From the NCBI GenBank assembly GCA_900544345.1, contig UQUR01000002.1, forward strand, positions 1-64,000: 64,000 bases of DNA. The letters are read 5' to 3'. Below are positions 8,333 through 16,924 of the stretch, piece after piece. Origin of the DNA: an uncultured Sutterella sp. (GTDB lineage: Bacteria > Pseudomonadota > Gammaproteobacteria > Burkholderiales > Burkholderiaceae_F). Numbering within the stretch: the first letter of the stretch is position 1; the number at the start of each line of letters is the position of its first letter. The position numbers and the translations under genes are program-made. The notes beneath the pieces were generated by a model, which saw nothing but the letters and a program-made list of their open reading frames with translations, was not told where the DNA came from and searched no databases.

Positions 8333-9139
8333 ATGGCTTTACTGACGGGTAAAAAACTGCTCATCACAGGGATTTCTTCAAACCGCTCTATTGCCTACGG
8401 CATTGCAAAGGCCTGCAAAGAAGAGGGCGCTGAACTGATTCTTACCTACAACAATGAACGCTTCCGTGAGCGCTTGGAACGCTTTGCAGCCGATTTCGGT
8501 GCCGCAACTGTTATTCAACTCAATGTGGCCAGTGACGAAAGCATTGAAGCTGTTGCTGCCCGCGTCAAGGAAGTGTGGCCCGAAGGCTTTGACGGTTTTG
8601 TTCACTCCATTGCATGGGCCCCTAGAGAAGCTATTGAAGGATCATTCCTCCAGGGACTGACTCGTGAGGGCTTTTTAAGCGCTATTAATATTTCCGCCTA
8701 CTCTTTTGCAGCGCTCGGCAAGGCCTTTTTACCTCAGCTTCAAGGTCGAGAAGCTTCTTTAGTAACATTATCTTTCTTGGGAGCAGAAAAAGTTGTTCCT
8801 AACTACAACACAATGGGTGTAGCCAAAGCCGCACTTGAAGCGGTGACCCGCTATATGGCTGCAGATATGGGTTCCTACGGGATCCGCGTCAATGCATTAT
8901 CGAGCGGGCCGATCAGAACGCTAGCTGCAAGCGGCATTAAGGACTTCCAGAAAATGCTCGCACATGCTCGCGATGTCTCGCCCCTTCGTCAAACAATTAG
9001 CATTGAAGATGTTGGCCGCTCCACAGCGTTTCTTTTATCAGACTATGCTCGCGGCATCACAGCTGAAACTATTTATGTCGACGGAGGCTTTCACGCGATG
9101 GCCGGACAGGTGGAAAAACATGAAGAGACTGCAGCTTAG
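8333..9139 (+). CDS. fabI: Enoyl-ACP reductase FabI, variant copy 1
   Basis: 268 residues, short-chain dehydrogenase fold of the FabI type. It reduces trans-2-enoyl-ACP with NAD(P)H, the last step of each round of fatty acid elongation. Catalytic Tyr158-x6-Lys165 is present (PNYNTMGVAKA), and the substrate loop GPIRTLAASGIKDF is conserved. Two positions depart from the norm: the E. coli SIGF (Gly93) is SIAW here (Ala94, Trp95), and the E. coli Tyr146 is Phe148 (SFLGAEK). Changes at Gly93 are known to give triclosan resistance in E. coli. The second FabI of this window (51762) keeps both normal residues. A perfect -35 box lies upstream. Confidence 0.92.
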   Translation: MALLTGKKLLITGISSNRSIAYGIAKACKEEGAELILTYNNERFRERLERFAADFGAATVIQLNVASDESIEAVAARVKEVWPEGFDGFVHSIAWAPREAIEGSFLQGLTREGFLSAINISAYSFAALGKAFLPQLQGREASLVTLSFLGAEKVVPNYNTMGVAKAALEAVTRYMAADMGSYGIRVNALSSGPIRTLAASGIKDFQKMLAHARDVSPLRQTISIEDVGRSTAFLLSDYARGITAETIYVDGGFHAMAGQVEKHEETAA

Positions 9140-9198
9140 TAGGTCTTGAAGCTATTACAGAAATAGACAAATTCAAATTCCCAATTCGGCAAAAATCG

Positions 9199-9215
9199 AT
9201 TAAGCTCGTTATAAC
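9199..9215 (+). repeat. Second copy of the 17-base motif, upstream of trxA
   Basis: ATTAAGCTCGTTATAAC, 15 of 17 positions equal to 8299-8315. The part TATAAC could serve as a -10 box for trxA. Confidence 0.35.
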
Positions 9216-9273
9216 GAAATGGTCCTTATGGATTGAATGATTTTTGTTTTTATTTTTAATGGAAGAGTACAAA

Positions 9274-9591
9274 ATGAGCGAAATTGTTCACTTGAATGAC
9301 TCCAACTTTGAAACCGAAACGGCGCAAGGCGTCGTGGTGGTGGACTTTTGGGCTCCGTGGTGCGGTCCGTGCCGTGCTTTGGCTCCGCATTTGGAAGCTG
9401 CGGCTCAGAAGTTTGACGGCAAGCTTCGCATTGCCAAATACAATGTGGATGAAGCCAACGAATACGCTGCCAAACTCGGCATCCGTTCCATCCCGACATT
9501 GATTGTCTACGAAAACGGCCAACCGATTCAACAGCACGTCGGCTCCATGGGTATGTCCCAATTAGAAGACTTTTTGAATCAATTCGTTTAA
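9274..9591 (+). CDS. trxA: Thioredoxin
   Basis: 105 residues when started at the ATG at 9274 (GGAAG 8 bases upstream); the in-frame ATG at 9259 would add a non-family extension. Active site WCGPC with Cys30 and Cys33, Asp24 of the core, and the cis-Pro loop (RSIPTL) are all present. This cytoplasmic dithiol protein keeps cytoplasmic thiols reduced and serves ribonucleotide reductase and peroxiredoxins. The order trxA-rho-rpmE is typical of betaproteobacteria. A hairpin terminator separates it from rho. Confidence 0.97.
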   Translation: MSEIVHLNDSNFETETAQGVVVVDFWAPWCGPCRALAPHLEAAAQKFDGKLRIAKYNVDEANEYAAKLGIRSIPTLIVYENGQPIQQHVGSMGMSQLEDFLNQFV

Positions 9592-9604
9592 AATGCCCCA
9601 CGAA

Positions 9605-9639
9605 TCCGTTTCGGACTACGGTTCGAAACGGAGTCTTTT
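9605..9639 (+). terminator. Terminator after trxA
   Basis: Perfect 9-base arms TCCGTTTCG (9605-9613) and CGAAACGGA (9624-9632), followed by GTCTTTTG. Confidence 0.8.
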
Positions 9640-9730
9640 GATTAAATCCTTTATATAAAACGATCAGAACAGCGGTGAAGGCTCGTCTGCTTTCCCCTGC
9701 CTTTTCAATTCACAATTTCAATAAATTCAA

Positions 9731-10993
9731 ATGCATCTTTCCGAACTCAAATCGTTGCATGTCTCCAAACTCTTGGACTGGGCTATCGATCTTGGCATCG
9801 AAAATGCCAACCGCATGCGTAAGCAAGAACTCATGTTCGCTATTTTGAAAAAACGTGCCAAAGAAGGCGAACAGATTTTCGGCGACGGCACGCTTGAAAT
9901 TCTCCCCGACGGCTTTGGTTTCTTACGCAGCCCGGAAACATCCTATCTTGCCAGCACCGACGATATTTATATTTCTCCCTCTCAGATTCGCCGCTTTAAT
10001 CTCCACACAGGTGACTCCATTGAAGGCGAAGTGCGCACTCCGAAAGAAGGCGAACGCTATTTTGCTTTAGTTAAAGTCGAAAAGGTCAACGGTCAATCGC
10101 CCGAAAACTTAAAGCATCGCATGCTTTTTGAAAACTTAACGCCTCTTTTCCCCAATGAGCACCTTGTGCTTGAAAGAGACATTCGCGGTGATGAGAATTT
10201 AACGGGCCGAGTAATTGACATGATCGCTCCGATCGGCAAAGGACAACGTGCTTTGATTGTTGCCTCTCCGAAGAGCGGTAAAACGGTATTGATGCAGCAT
10301 ATTGCTCATGCTATTACAGCCAACCACCCCGATTGCGTGCTTTTCGTATTGCTCATTGATGAACGCCCGGAAGAAGTGACCGAAATGCAGCGCACTGTCA
10401 AGGGCGAAGTGGTTGCCAGTACCTTTGATGAACCGGCTTCCCGTCACGTGCAAGTCACGGAAATGGTGATTGAAAAGGCTAAGCGCCTGGCAGAAAGCAA
10501 AAAAGACGTGGTCATTTTGCTTGACTCCATTACCCGTTTGGCTCGTGCCTACAATAACGTCATGCCGACTTCAGGCCGCGTACTCTCGGGCGGCGTCGAT
10601 GCCAACGCCCTTCACCGTCCGAAGCGCGTCTTCGGTGCCGCACGCAATCTTGAAGAAGGTGGGTCACTTACGATTATCGCTACGGCCCTCGTTGATACCG
10701 GCAGCCGTATGGATGACGTGATCTACGAAGAATTCAAGGGCACGGGCAACATGGAAGTGCATTTGGAACGCCGCCTGGCAGAAAAACGCATCTACCCTGC
10801 AATCAATGTTCTGCGCTCGGGCACCCGTCGTGAAGAATTGTTACTCAAGCCTGATGTGTTGCAAAAGGTTTGGATTTTGAGAAAACTTTTGAGCGACATG
10901 GATGAAGTCGAAGCGATGGAATTCCTCCTTGAACGCTTAAAAGCCACAAAGAGTAATGCCGACTTCTTTGATTTAATGCGCAGAGGCGGCTAA
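9731..10993 (+). CDS. rho: Transcription termination factor Rho
   Basis: 420 residues, the usual length. N-terminal Rho-N/cold-shock RNA-binding part (MHLSELKSLHVSKLLDWA; GFGFLRSPETSYL), then the RecA-like ATPase with Walker A SPKSGKTVL, Walker B VVILLDSITRLARAYN, the Q loop and the R loop near the end. The hexameric helicase releases RNA from stalled polymerase. A 139-base spacer after the trxA terminator leaves room for its own promoter; Rho often limits its own synthesis in such leaders, but I cannot show this here. Confidence 0.98.
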   Translation: MHLSELKSLHVSKLLDWAIDLGIENANRMRKQELMFAILKKRAKEGEQIFGDGTLEILPDGFGFLRSPETSYLASTDDIYISPSQIRRFNLHTGDSIEGEVRTPKEGERYFALVKVEKVNGQSPENLKHRMLFENLTPLFPNEHLVLERDIRGDENLTGRVIDMIAPIGKGQRALIVASPKSGKTVLMQHIAHAITANHPDCVLFVLLIDERPEEVTEMQRTVKGEVVASTFDEPASRHVQVTEMVIEKAKRLAESKKDVVILLDSITRLARAYNNVMPTSGRVLSGGVDANALHRPKRVFGAARNLEEGGSLTIIATALVDTGSRMDDVIYEEFKGTGNMEVHLERRLAEKRIYPAINVLRSGTRREELLLKPDVLQKVWILRKLLSDMDEVEAMEFLLERLKATKSNADFFDLMRRGG

Positions 10994-11027
10994 CCCAACC
11001 TGTGGTTTAAGCTCTATTGAGCCCAAC

Positions 11028-11079
11028 GGATCTGTTTAGACTGAGAAAAAATCTCAATACTGAACAGATCCTTTCTTTT
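11028..11079 (+). terminator. Terminator after rho
   Basis: GGATCTGTT (11028-11036) pairs with AACAGATCC (11063-11071), with an inner CTGAG/CTCA pairing and a TTTCTTTT tail. Confidence 0.85.
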
Positions 11080-11202
11080 ATAAACGTTCCTTTTTGATAA
11101 TACCCAAGTCTTATTGACTGCTCAATGACTTACACTAAACAATATTTCGTGCTCGCCATGCAAAAGTAATTTTTTATCAGTCAAATGTATTTCCTACATG
11201 TT

Positions 11203-12402
11203 CTATTGAGCGTCAGAAGACTCTTCTTTTCTGGGTAAAAATTGACCGATCATTGCGAAGCAGACAATACCTGCAACTGCAGCAAAAGCGGCTCCTGCAT
11301 ACCCGATCCATTCAATTGCTGGCATTGCACAGACCCAACCACCCACTAACGCACCGCCACCGATTCCGACATTTGCAATACCTGAATAAATCGACATGGC
11401 AATAGGAGTGGCCTGTGGTTCCAGTCGAATGACAACCGCCTGAAAGACCAAACCGAAAATCGTGAAACACATACCCCAGAAAACACACAAAAGCATTGAG
11501 AGCCAAATTTCCGAACTTGAAAATTCCATTAGTGCCAAAAAGAGGGCTAGCCCAAAAGTCGCCGTTGCAAAGAAAAATTTCGGATGTTTTCCGAAACCTT
11601 TTGAAAAGAAAATACTTGCAAGAATCCCTGCCACCCCGAACAAGGTAAGCGTAAAGGTAATTTCGCTCTCGGGCATCTTGGCAACTTGAGCCATAAAAGG
11701 CTCAATGTAGCTATAAGCCGTAAAGTTTGCCGTAAAGGCTAATGCTGTTAGTACGTACACGCCGATCAGAGCCGGATTTTTCAAAATGCGGGGTAGTTTC
11801 GCAACGGAAGATTCCTGGGTGTTGGCAGGGACTTTCGGAAAAACAAAAATCAAAAAGACTGCTACCGCCAGAGCCACCAGACCAATTGAAAAGAATGTGG
11901 CACGCCAGCCCATGTAAAGACCGATCATACGTCCCAAAGGCAGACCGGCAATCATGGCCACCGCCGTTCCCGTCACCACAAAGCTTAGAGCCACAGCGCC
12001 TTTACCACGCGGTGCGATCCGAACCGCCAAAGGAGAGGCAATCGACCAAAAAATAGAGTGAGAAAAAGCAACGCCGACACGTGAAAGCATTAATGTCAGA
12101 AAGCTTGGTGCTACAGCCGACAAAAAGTGACTCACTATGAAAAGCCCAAGAATCGCCAAAAGGAGCTTCTTAAACTCTATTTTGGACGCCAAAAGCATGA
12201 GTGGCAGCGACAAAACGGTCACAATCCAGGCATAGACCGTGATGATCATCCCCGCTTGCGATTCGGTAATGTGAAAATCCCGGGCAATGTCACTTAAAAG
12301 CCCGATGGGGATAAATTCTGAAGTGTTAAAGATGAACGCTGATAACGTGAGCCCGATAACGGGGGCCCAAAGCTTGAGAGCACCGGTCTCTTCCTGAGCC
12401 AT
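11203..12402 (-). CDS. MFS exporter, SotB/AraJ (sugar or drug efflux) type
   Basis: 399 residues with 12 predicted membrane helices. The N-terminus (FIFNTSEFIPIGLLSDIARDFHITESQAGM) is the hallmark of the DHA1 SotB/YdeA/AraJ group of proton-driven exporters. The helix 4 region shows SRVGVAFSHSIFWSI and the loop between helices 5 and 6 is PLGRMIGLYMGWR. It lies alone on the minus strand between the rho terminator and dps. The cargo cannot be read from sequence; sugar, arabinose-like compounds or drugs are reported for relatives. Confidence 0.85.
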   Translation of the reverse strand: MAQEETGALKLWAPVIGLTLSAFIFNTSEFIPIGLLSDIARDFHITESQAGMIITVYAWIVTVLSLPLMLLASKIEFKKLLLAILGLFIVSHFLSAVAPSFLTLMLSRVGVAFSHSIFWSIASPLAVRIAPRGKGAVALSFVVTGTAVAMIAGLPLGRMIGLYMGWRATFFSIGLVALAVAVFLIFVFPKVPANTQESSVAKLPRILKNPALIGVYVLTALAFTANFTAYSYIEPFMAQVAKMPESEITFTLTLFGVAGILASIFFSKGFGKHPKFFFATATFGLALFLALMEFSSSEIWLSMLLCVFWGMCFTIFGLVFQAVVIRLEPQATPIAMSIYSGIANVGIGGGALVGGWVCAMPAIEWIGYAGAAFAAVAGIVCFAMIGQFLPRKEESSDAQ

Positions 12403-12530
12403 GGCGCTGACCTTTCTTTCAAATTAATGAGGAGCCTGATTATAGGCAGTTGAGCCGGAATTGAAAATAAGCAAAGAAACAAAAGAGGCCTTCGCCATGG
12501 AAGACCTCGTGAGAAAGTTCAAGTTAACGA

Positions 12531-12992
12531 TCAGTGACTGTGGCAGCCGCACTCGTGACGCGTTTTCATCGCTCGGATAAACCACAATTGCTTGGAAAAG
12601 CCCGCCACATAACCTTCAAACATCGACTGCACTTCAAAGTCGTCGGACTGCGCAGCATCGTTTCGAATTTCCAGAGCTAAAGCGTTCATGAGCTTCATGT
12701 CTTCTTCAATCATCACAACGACTTCATGAGCGGAGAAATCTTTTGCCGCCACTTCCTTAAGTGTTGCCGCAGCCAAATAGTCGCTCATCGTGGCAAGCGG
12801 CATTTCGCCTTTCATCTTCAGAATTTCTGCCACTGCATCAAAAGCTTCAAACACTTCGTCGTAGATCGACTCAGTCATCTCGTGCAGCGGTTTGAAGTAG
12901 TGACCTGTCACGTTCCAGTGAAGGTTGTGAAGCTTCACATTCCAAACAGCCAAATTCGCCAAATAAGTATTAAGTTTCTTCGTACATGTCAT
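12531..12992 (-). CDS. dps: Dps-type ferritin-like DNA-protection protein
   Basis: 153 residues, the size of a Dps subunit. Ferroxidase-site marks at the dimer interface are visible: HNLHWNVTG and HEMTESIYDEVFEAFDAVAE. Dodecamers oxidise and store iron with peroxide and protect DNA. The C-terminus ends in HECGCHSH, a small metal-binding-looking tail. A Fur-like palindrome lies about 55 bases upstream of the start, so iron control is likely. No partner gene is in the same unit. Confidence 0.93.
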   Translation of the reverse strand: MTCTKKLNTYLANLAVWNVKLHNLHWNVTGHYFKPLHEMTESIYDEVFEAFDAVAEILKMKGEMPLATMSDYLAAATLKEVAAKDFSAHEVVVMIEEDMKLMNALALEIRNDAAQSDDFEVQSMFEGYVAGFSKQLWFIRAMKTRHECGCHSH

Positions 12993-13046
12993 CTCTTTTC
13001 TCCTTTTTGCATCAAATCTTTTGATTTAATCATACAGGTTTTTATT

Positions 13047-13059
13047 GAGAATTATTCTC
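13047..13059 (-). promoter_or_regulatory. Fur-like operator upstream of dps
   Basis: GAGAATTATTCTC is a perfect 6-1-6 inverted repeat and resembles the core of Fur boxes (GATAAT-N-ATTATC type, with the common GAGAAT variant). It lies 55 bases before the dps start in promoter position. A fur gene is present at 55236. Confidence 0.6.
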
Positions 13060-13195
13060 GATTATGTATCTAAATGTTTGATTTGTTTGATTTTCTATTA
13101 GCGTGATAGTTTTTTTGCTTGAAAGGATTAACAAGAAAGGGTTTTGTGTTAAAAAACTTGCTATTTATCGGAATTTATTAGATAATTTCTGCTCT

Positions 13196-13297
13196 TGTCG
13201 GAACGTGGAGTTGCATGCCCGCGGTAAGACCTCGAGATAGCGAGGCACGTGCGCAAGGCACTCAGGGCGACCGAAGTATTTTTAGGAAAACAATACA
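13196..13297 (+). promoter_or_regulatory. Structured leader of the L31 mRNA
   Basis: Two hairpins lie in the untranslated region: CCTCG/CGAGG (13230-13245) and GTGC/GCAC (13249-13261), flanked by GC-rich segments unlike the AT-rich DNA before them. Leaders that let L31 control its own synthesis are known in several phyla. Whether this is one is inference from position and structure. Confidence 0.45.
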
Positions 13298-13558
13298 ATG
13301 AAACAAGGTATTCACCCCGAATATCGCGAAGTGGCCTTCTGCGATTTGTCCATCAACAAGACGTTCATCATCAAGTCAACCGCTCAAACCAAGGAAACGG
13401 TTGAAATTGACGGTGTGACCTATCCGCTCATCAAACTTGATACGTCTTCTGAAAGCCATCCGTTCTACACGGGCGCTCAAACGCGTATCGTTGAAGCTGG
13501 CCGCGTGGAAAAATTCCGCGCCAAGTACGCCAACCTCGCCAAGAAGGCTGCGAAGTAA
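13298..13558 (+). CDS. rpmE2: 50S ribosomal protein L31, type B (zinc-free form)
   Basis: 86 residues. MKQGIHPEYREVAFCDLS and SHPFYTGAQTRIVEAGRVEKF are typical of L31 type B; the CxxC zinc ligands of type A are absent (a single Cys at 15). In many bacteria this form replaces the zinc form under zinc shortage, but in betaproteobacteria it is often the only copy next to rho. A perfect terminator follows. Confidence 0.96.
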   Translation: MKQGIHPEYREVAFCDLSINKTFIIKSTAQTKETVEIDGVTYPLIKLDTSSESHPFYTGAQTRIVEAGRVEKFRAKYANLAKKAAK

Positions 13559-13587
13559 TTTCCCAAACGAAAATTACTCGTTCCAAA

Positions 13588-13622
13588 GAGGCAGTCATCG
13601 ATCTAAGGACTGCCTCTTTTTC
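13588..13622 (+). terminator. Terminator after L31
   Basis: GAGGCAGTC (13588-13596) and GACTGCCTC (13608-13616) followed by six T. Confidence 0.93.
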
Positions 13623-13659
13623 GTTACAATAGCTAAGTCAAATTCATTAGCCTGTACTC

Positions 13660-15375
13660 ATGTTTGAAGAACGACCCTCTCCAGTTGTTGCCTCTGAGGC
13701 TTCAGCCCGCAAATTGCCACGCATGGCGCTTCTCGCTTTACTGATTGCCTTCATTATTCCGGGGCTTTTGTCACGGGATTTTTGGAGCTCTTATGAGTTA
13801 ACTGGATTTGCCATCGTTCAGGGTATGCTGCAAAGCGATGCAGCAGGCTGGCTTTTACCCAAATTAGGTGAGGCTGACTACGTCACCGACGGGCCGCTTT
13901 CTTTCTGGATTTCTGCCATTTTTGCAAAGCTTTTCGGTTTTCTTTTTTCTGAAGCAAGCGCCAGTCGACTGAGCGTTCTTGTTTGGTTTGCACTTGCCAC
14001 TTCAAGCATCTGGTATGGCACTTGGTACTTAGCACGCCGCGCAGAAGCTCAGCCCGTTGTTTTAGCTTTTGGCGGTGAAGCCTCTCCGATTGACTACGGC
14101 CGAGTCGTAGCTGATGCCGCACTTTTGATGTTCGTGGCTACCTTTGGTCTTTTTGTCCCTATCCGACAGCTTTATGTTGAATCTGCCCTTTTAGCAGTTG
14201 TTGCTGTCTTTTATTTCTCTCTTGCCTGGACATTAAGACGCGATATCCTCGCTCCGCTTTTAACAGGTATTGCAACAGGTGCAGCTGTTCTCACGGCAAA
14301 CCTTTTTGCGGGTATCGTTCTTTTAGTCATTGCTCTTTTCATCCATGCAAGAGTCCACGCTTATGAGACACCCTACATCAATCGTGCAATGCTCATTATC
14401 GTGGCGGCTTGCGCAACATTTTTCGTCTGGCCTATTTTAGGGGTCGCGTTTGCAATTGAAACTGTAGACGCCTGGTTTGCCAACTGGTGGCAAGCTCAGA
14501 TGGACTTTGTGGGACTCATTGCGGCAAGCGATGTGTACTGGTCGCTGGAAAACTTTATTTGGTTTTTGTGGCCGCTTTGGCCTTTTGCTCTTTTGGCGCT
14601 TTACGCATTTAGAAAACAGCTTGACCGCACGCACATTAAACTGCCGCTTTGGATGTTCCTGGGGCTCTTTGTGTTATCAATCTTTGGGCACGTAAGCGGC
14701 GATCGTTTGATGATTATGATCACGGTTCCGCTTTCTGTTTTGGCTGCATTCGGTCTTCTGTCAGCGCGCCGCTCTCAGGAAAACATTCTTGACTGGTTCT
14801 CAGCAACAGTCTTTACACTGGCCCTTATTGCCTTATGGCTCTACTTTTTTGCTTGGCAAAGTGGCATGCCTCCGAAGATGTATAAGTCGGTTATAAACCT
14901 CGCGCCCGGCATCCCTGCCTCTTTACATGGCCTACTTTTTGTTTTGTGCTTTGTCACGCTTTTGGTCTGGCTTGCCCTCGTTTTGTGGCGCATGAATCAC
15001 TCTCAAGTCGTTGCATGGAAGGGACCTTGGCTGGCTGCCGTTGGTATTACTGCTTTAAGCATCACTACGGTCTACCTTTTTGAACCCGTCATAGACCGCG
15101 CCCGCAGCTATGAACCCTTGGTACAAGAGGCCATGACTGATTATCAGGCCCACGCTAGCCGAAGCGACTGTCTTCAAGCCTTAGAACTTGGTCCCGTCAA
15201 GGAAACACTTTTAACGTATTACGGGTTGCCGCTTTCTCAAAATGAAAGCTGCCGTTTTGCTTTCACGACAGAAAAAGCTTTTAAAGAAAATCTTTTGGAA
15301 GGCTCTGCCATTCTCGGCCGATACTTCCGACCGCGCGATCACGAACGGTTTGTCTTATTTGATAAAGGTGAATAA
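13660..15375 (+). CDS. Membrane glycosyltransferase, ArnT/PMT (GT39/GT83) type
   Basis: 571 residues with about a dozen membrane helices. The first loop holds SRDFWSSYELTGFAIVQGML and then ADYVTDGPLSFWISAIFAKL, the place where ArnT/PMT family enzymes carry their acidic catalytic residues (usual form: D-E...Y..A). The family uses polyprenyl-phosphate sugars to modify lipid A or proteins at the outer face of the inner membrane. The C-terminal 90 residues form a soluble domain. The stop overlaps the start of the MATE gene by one base (TAATG), so the two are translated together. The acceptor is unknown. Confidence 0.75.
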   Translation: MFEERPSPVVASEASARKLPRMALLALLIAFIIPGLLSRDFWSSYELTGFAIVQGMLQSDAAGWLLPKLGEADYVTDGPLSFWISAIFAKLFGFLFSEASASRLSVLVWFALATSSIWYGTWYLARRAEAQPVVLAFGGEASPIDYGRVVADAALLMFVATFGLFVPIRQLYVESALLAVVAVFYFSLAWTLRRDILAPLLTGIATGAAVLTANLFAGIVLLVIALFIHARVHAYETPYINRAMLIIVAACATFFVWPILGVAFAIETVDAWFANWWQAQMDFVGLIAASDVYWSLENFIWFLWPLWPFALLALYAFRKQLDRTHIKLPLWMFLGLFVLSIFGHVSGDRLMIMITVPLSVLAAFGLLSARRSQENILDWFSATVFTLALIALWLYFFAWQSGMPPKMYKSVINLAPGIPASLHGLLFVLCFVTLLVWLALVLWRMNHSQVVAWKGPWLAAVGITALSITTVYLFEPVIDRARSYEPLVQEAMTDYQAHASRSDCLQALELGPVKETLLTYYGLPLSQNESCRFAFTTEKAFKENLLEGSAILGRYFRPRDHERFVLFDKGE

Positions 15376-16784
15376 TGAGTCATCCGCTCCCTCAACGCCT
15401 GACCCCACCGGATATCTCTGGGCGAGCAATTGCTAAGCTTGCCGGTCCCATCTTCGTTGCCAATATCGCGATTGTGGGCGGTGGCACCATCGATACCATC
15501 ATGGCTGGACATCTTGGTGCTGACCACTTGGCCGCTATTGCTTTGGGGCTTGCCTCCATGATCATGGTATTTATGGGGCTTGTCGGCATTTTGCAGGGTA
15601 TGAGCCCTCTAGCAGGTCACCATTTCGGGGCAAGAAAGTATGAAAAAATTGGCTTTGAGCTCTCGCAGTGCCTCTGGCTTGCATTGCTGCTGTGCTTTAT
15701 CGGTATGCCTCTTTTAGGCTGCACAGATATTTGGACAAATCTTGCTCAAGCTCAAGGTCCTGTTAAAGAAATGGCCTCGCAGTACCTTTTAATCAGCATG
15801 TTTGGACTTCCCGCTGCTTTGGGCGGCCGTGCCTTCATCGCATTAAACGCTGCGGTTTCCCGTCCTAAGGTCACAATGTATGTGTCCCTTGCGATGCTTG
15901 TTTTTAAAGCACCGCTAAATGCCGTCTTTATGTATGGCTGGCTAGGCTTTGACGCTTTAGGAGGCGCTGGTGCTGCTCTGTCATCCACGATCCTTGCCTG
16001 GCTATCTTTCTTTGTCTATATCTACGTCTGGAAGAAGGACTCTTTCTATGAGCTCATGCGCTGCAGCCGTTTCTACGGACCCGATCTCCGAGCCATGTGG
16101 GCACAACTAAAAATCGGTATTCCAATCGGATTATCGACTTTCTTCGAAGTGAGCTCTTTTACACTCATGGCGATCTTTATTTCACGCTTTGGCGCCGTCA
16201 CCGTTTCCGCACACCAAATTGTGGCCAATATCACAAGCATGTGCTACATGATTGCACTATCAATCGGAATTTCCTGCACAGTGCTCGTCTCCCAGTGCTT
16301 AGGAGCTGGATGGCCGAGCGTTGCTGAAAAGGCAACAAAAAAATGCCTTTTAATTGCGGTCAGTATTGCAACTATGGTTGCTTTGACACTATTTTTCGGA
16401 CGAGGCTTTTTGCTTTCGCTCTACACAAGCGATGAAATCGTAATTCGCATCGGCTACTCACTGATTATCTTCGGCGTGCTCTATCACGTCTTTGATGCAA
16501 TGCAGTGCGTAAGCTCCTTTGCTCTTAGAGGTTACCGTGTAACCTTCTGGCCTATGATAATTTACGGTGTCCTTCTGTGGGGTGTAGGCCTTTTCGGCGG
16601 CTACTATATGGCATTTATAGGCGAGCCTTTTATGGCGCCCCAAGCCGCCTATGGCTTTTGGGGAATGACTGCTTTAGGTTTATTTTTAGCCGGCGTCTCT
16701 TTAGCGGCTACAGCGCTTTACGTTTCAAAAACCCGTACTCGGGAAGAAGAAGCTGTTCAGAAAAAAGCTGCTCAAATGGCCTAA
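15375..16784 (+). CDS. MATE family multidrug/toxin efflux pump
   Basis: 469 residues, 12 membrane helices in two similar halves, with typical segments AGPIFVANIAIVGGGTIDTIMAGHLG near the start and GIPIGLSTFFEVSSFTLMAIF at the start of the second half. It is an inner-membrane exporter driven by Na+ or H+ gradients. Its start overlaps the upstream glycosyltransferase stop, and a strong terminator follows, so the two genes form a unit. The substrate is not visible from sequence. Confidence 0.93.
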   Translation: MSHPLPQRLTPPDISGRAIAKLAGPIFVANIAIVGGGTIDTIMAGHLGADHLAAIALGLASMIMVFMGLVGILQGMSPLAGHHFGARKYEKIGFELSQCLWLALLLCFIGMPLLGCTDIWTNLAQAQGPVKEMASQYLLISMFGLPAALGGRAFIALNAAVSRPKVTMYVSLAMLVFKAPLNAVFMYGWLGFDALGGAGAALSSTILAWLSFFVYIYVWKKDSFYELMRCSRFYGPDLRAMWAQLKIGIPIGLSTFFEVSSFTLMAIFISRFGAVTVSAHQIVANITSMCYMIALSIGISCTVLVSQCLGAGWPSVAEKATKKCLLIAVSIATMVALTLFFGRGFLLSLYTSDEIVIRIGYSLIIFGVLYHVFDAMQCVSSFALRGYRVTFWPMIIYGVLLWGVGLFGGYYMAFIGEPFMAPQAAYGFWGMTALGLFLAGVSLAATALYVSKTRTREEEAVQKKAAQMA

Positions 16785-16797
16785 CTTTCTATCTGCT

Positions 16798-16825
16798 CCC
16801 CGGACAAAAATCCGGGGATTTTTTT
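16798..16825 (+). terminator. Terminator after the MATE gene
   Basis: CCCCGGA (16798-16804) and TCCGGGG (16811-16817) followed by ATTTTTTT. Confidence 0.92.
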
Positions 16826-16924
16826 GCTTTCGTAACAAAACCAACAAAATGCAAAAAAGTTTTGTTTCAAAAGACGACTCCTATATGATGAGAATTGATA
16901 AAGAACAAATCTCAAGGAGACGGT

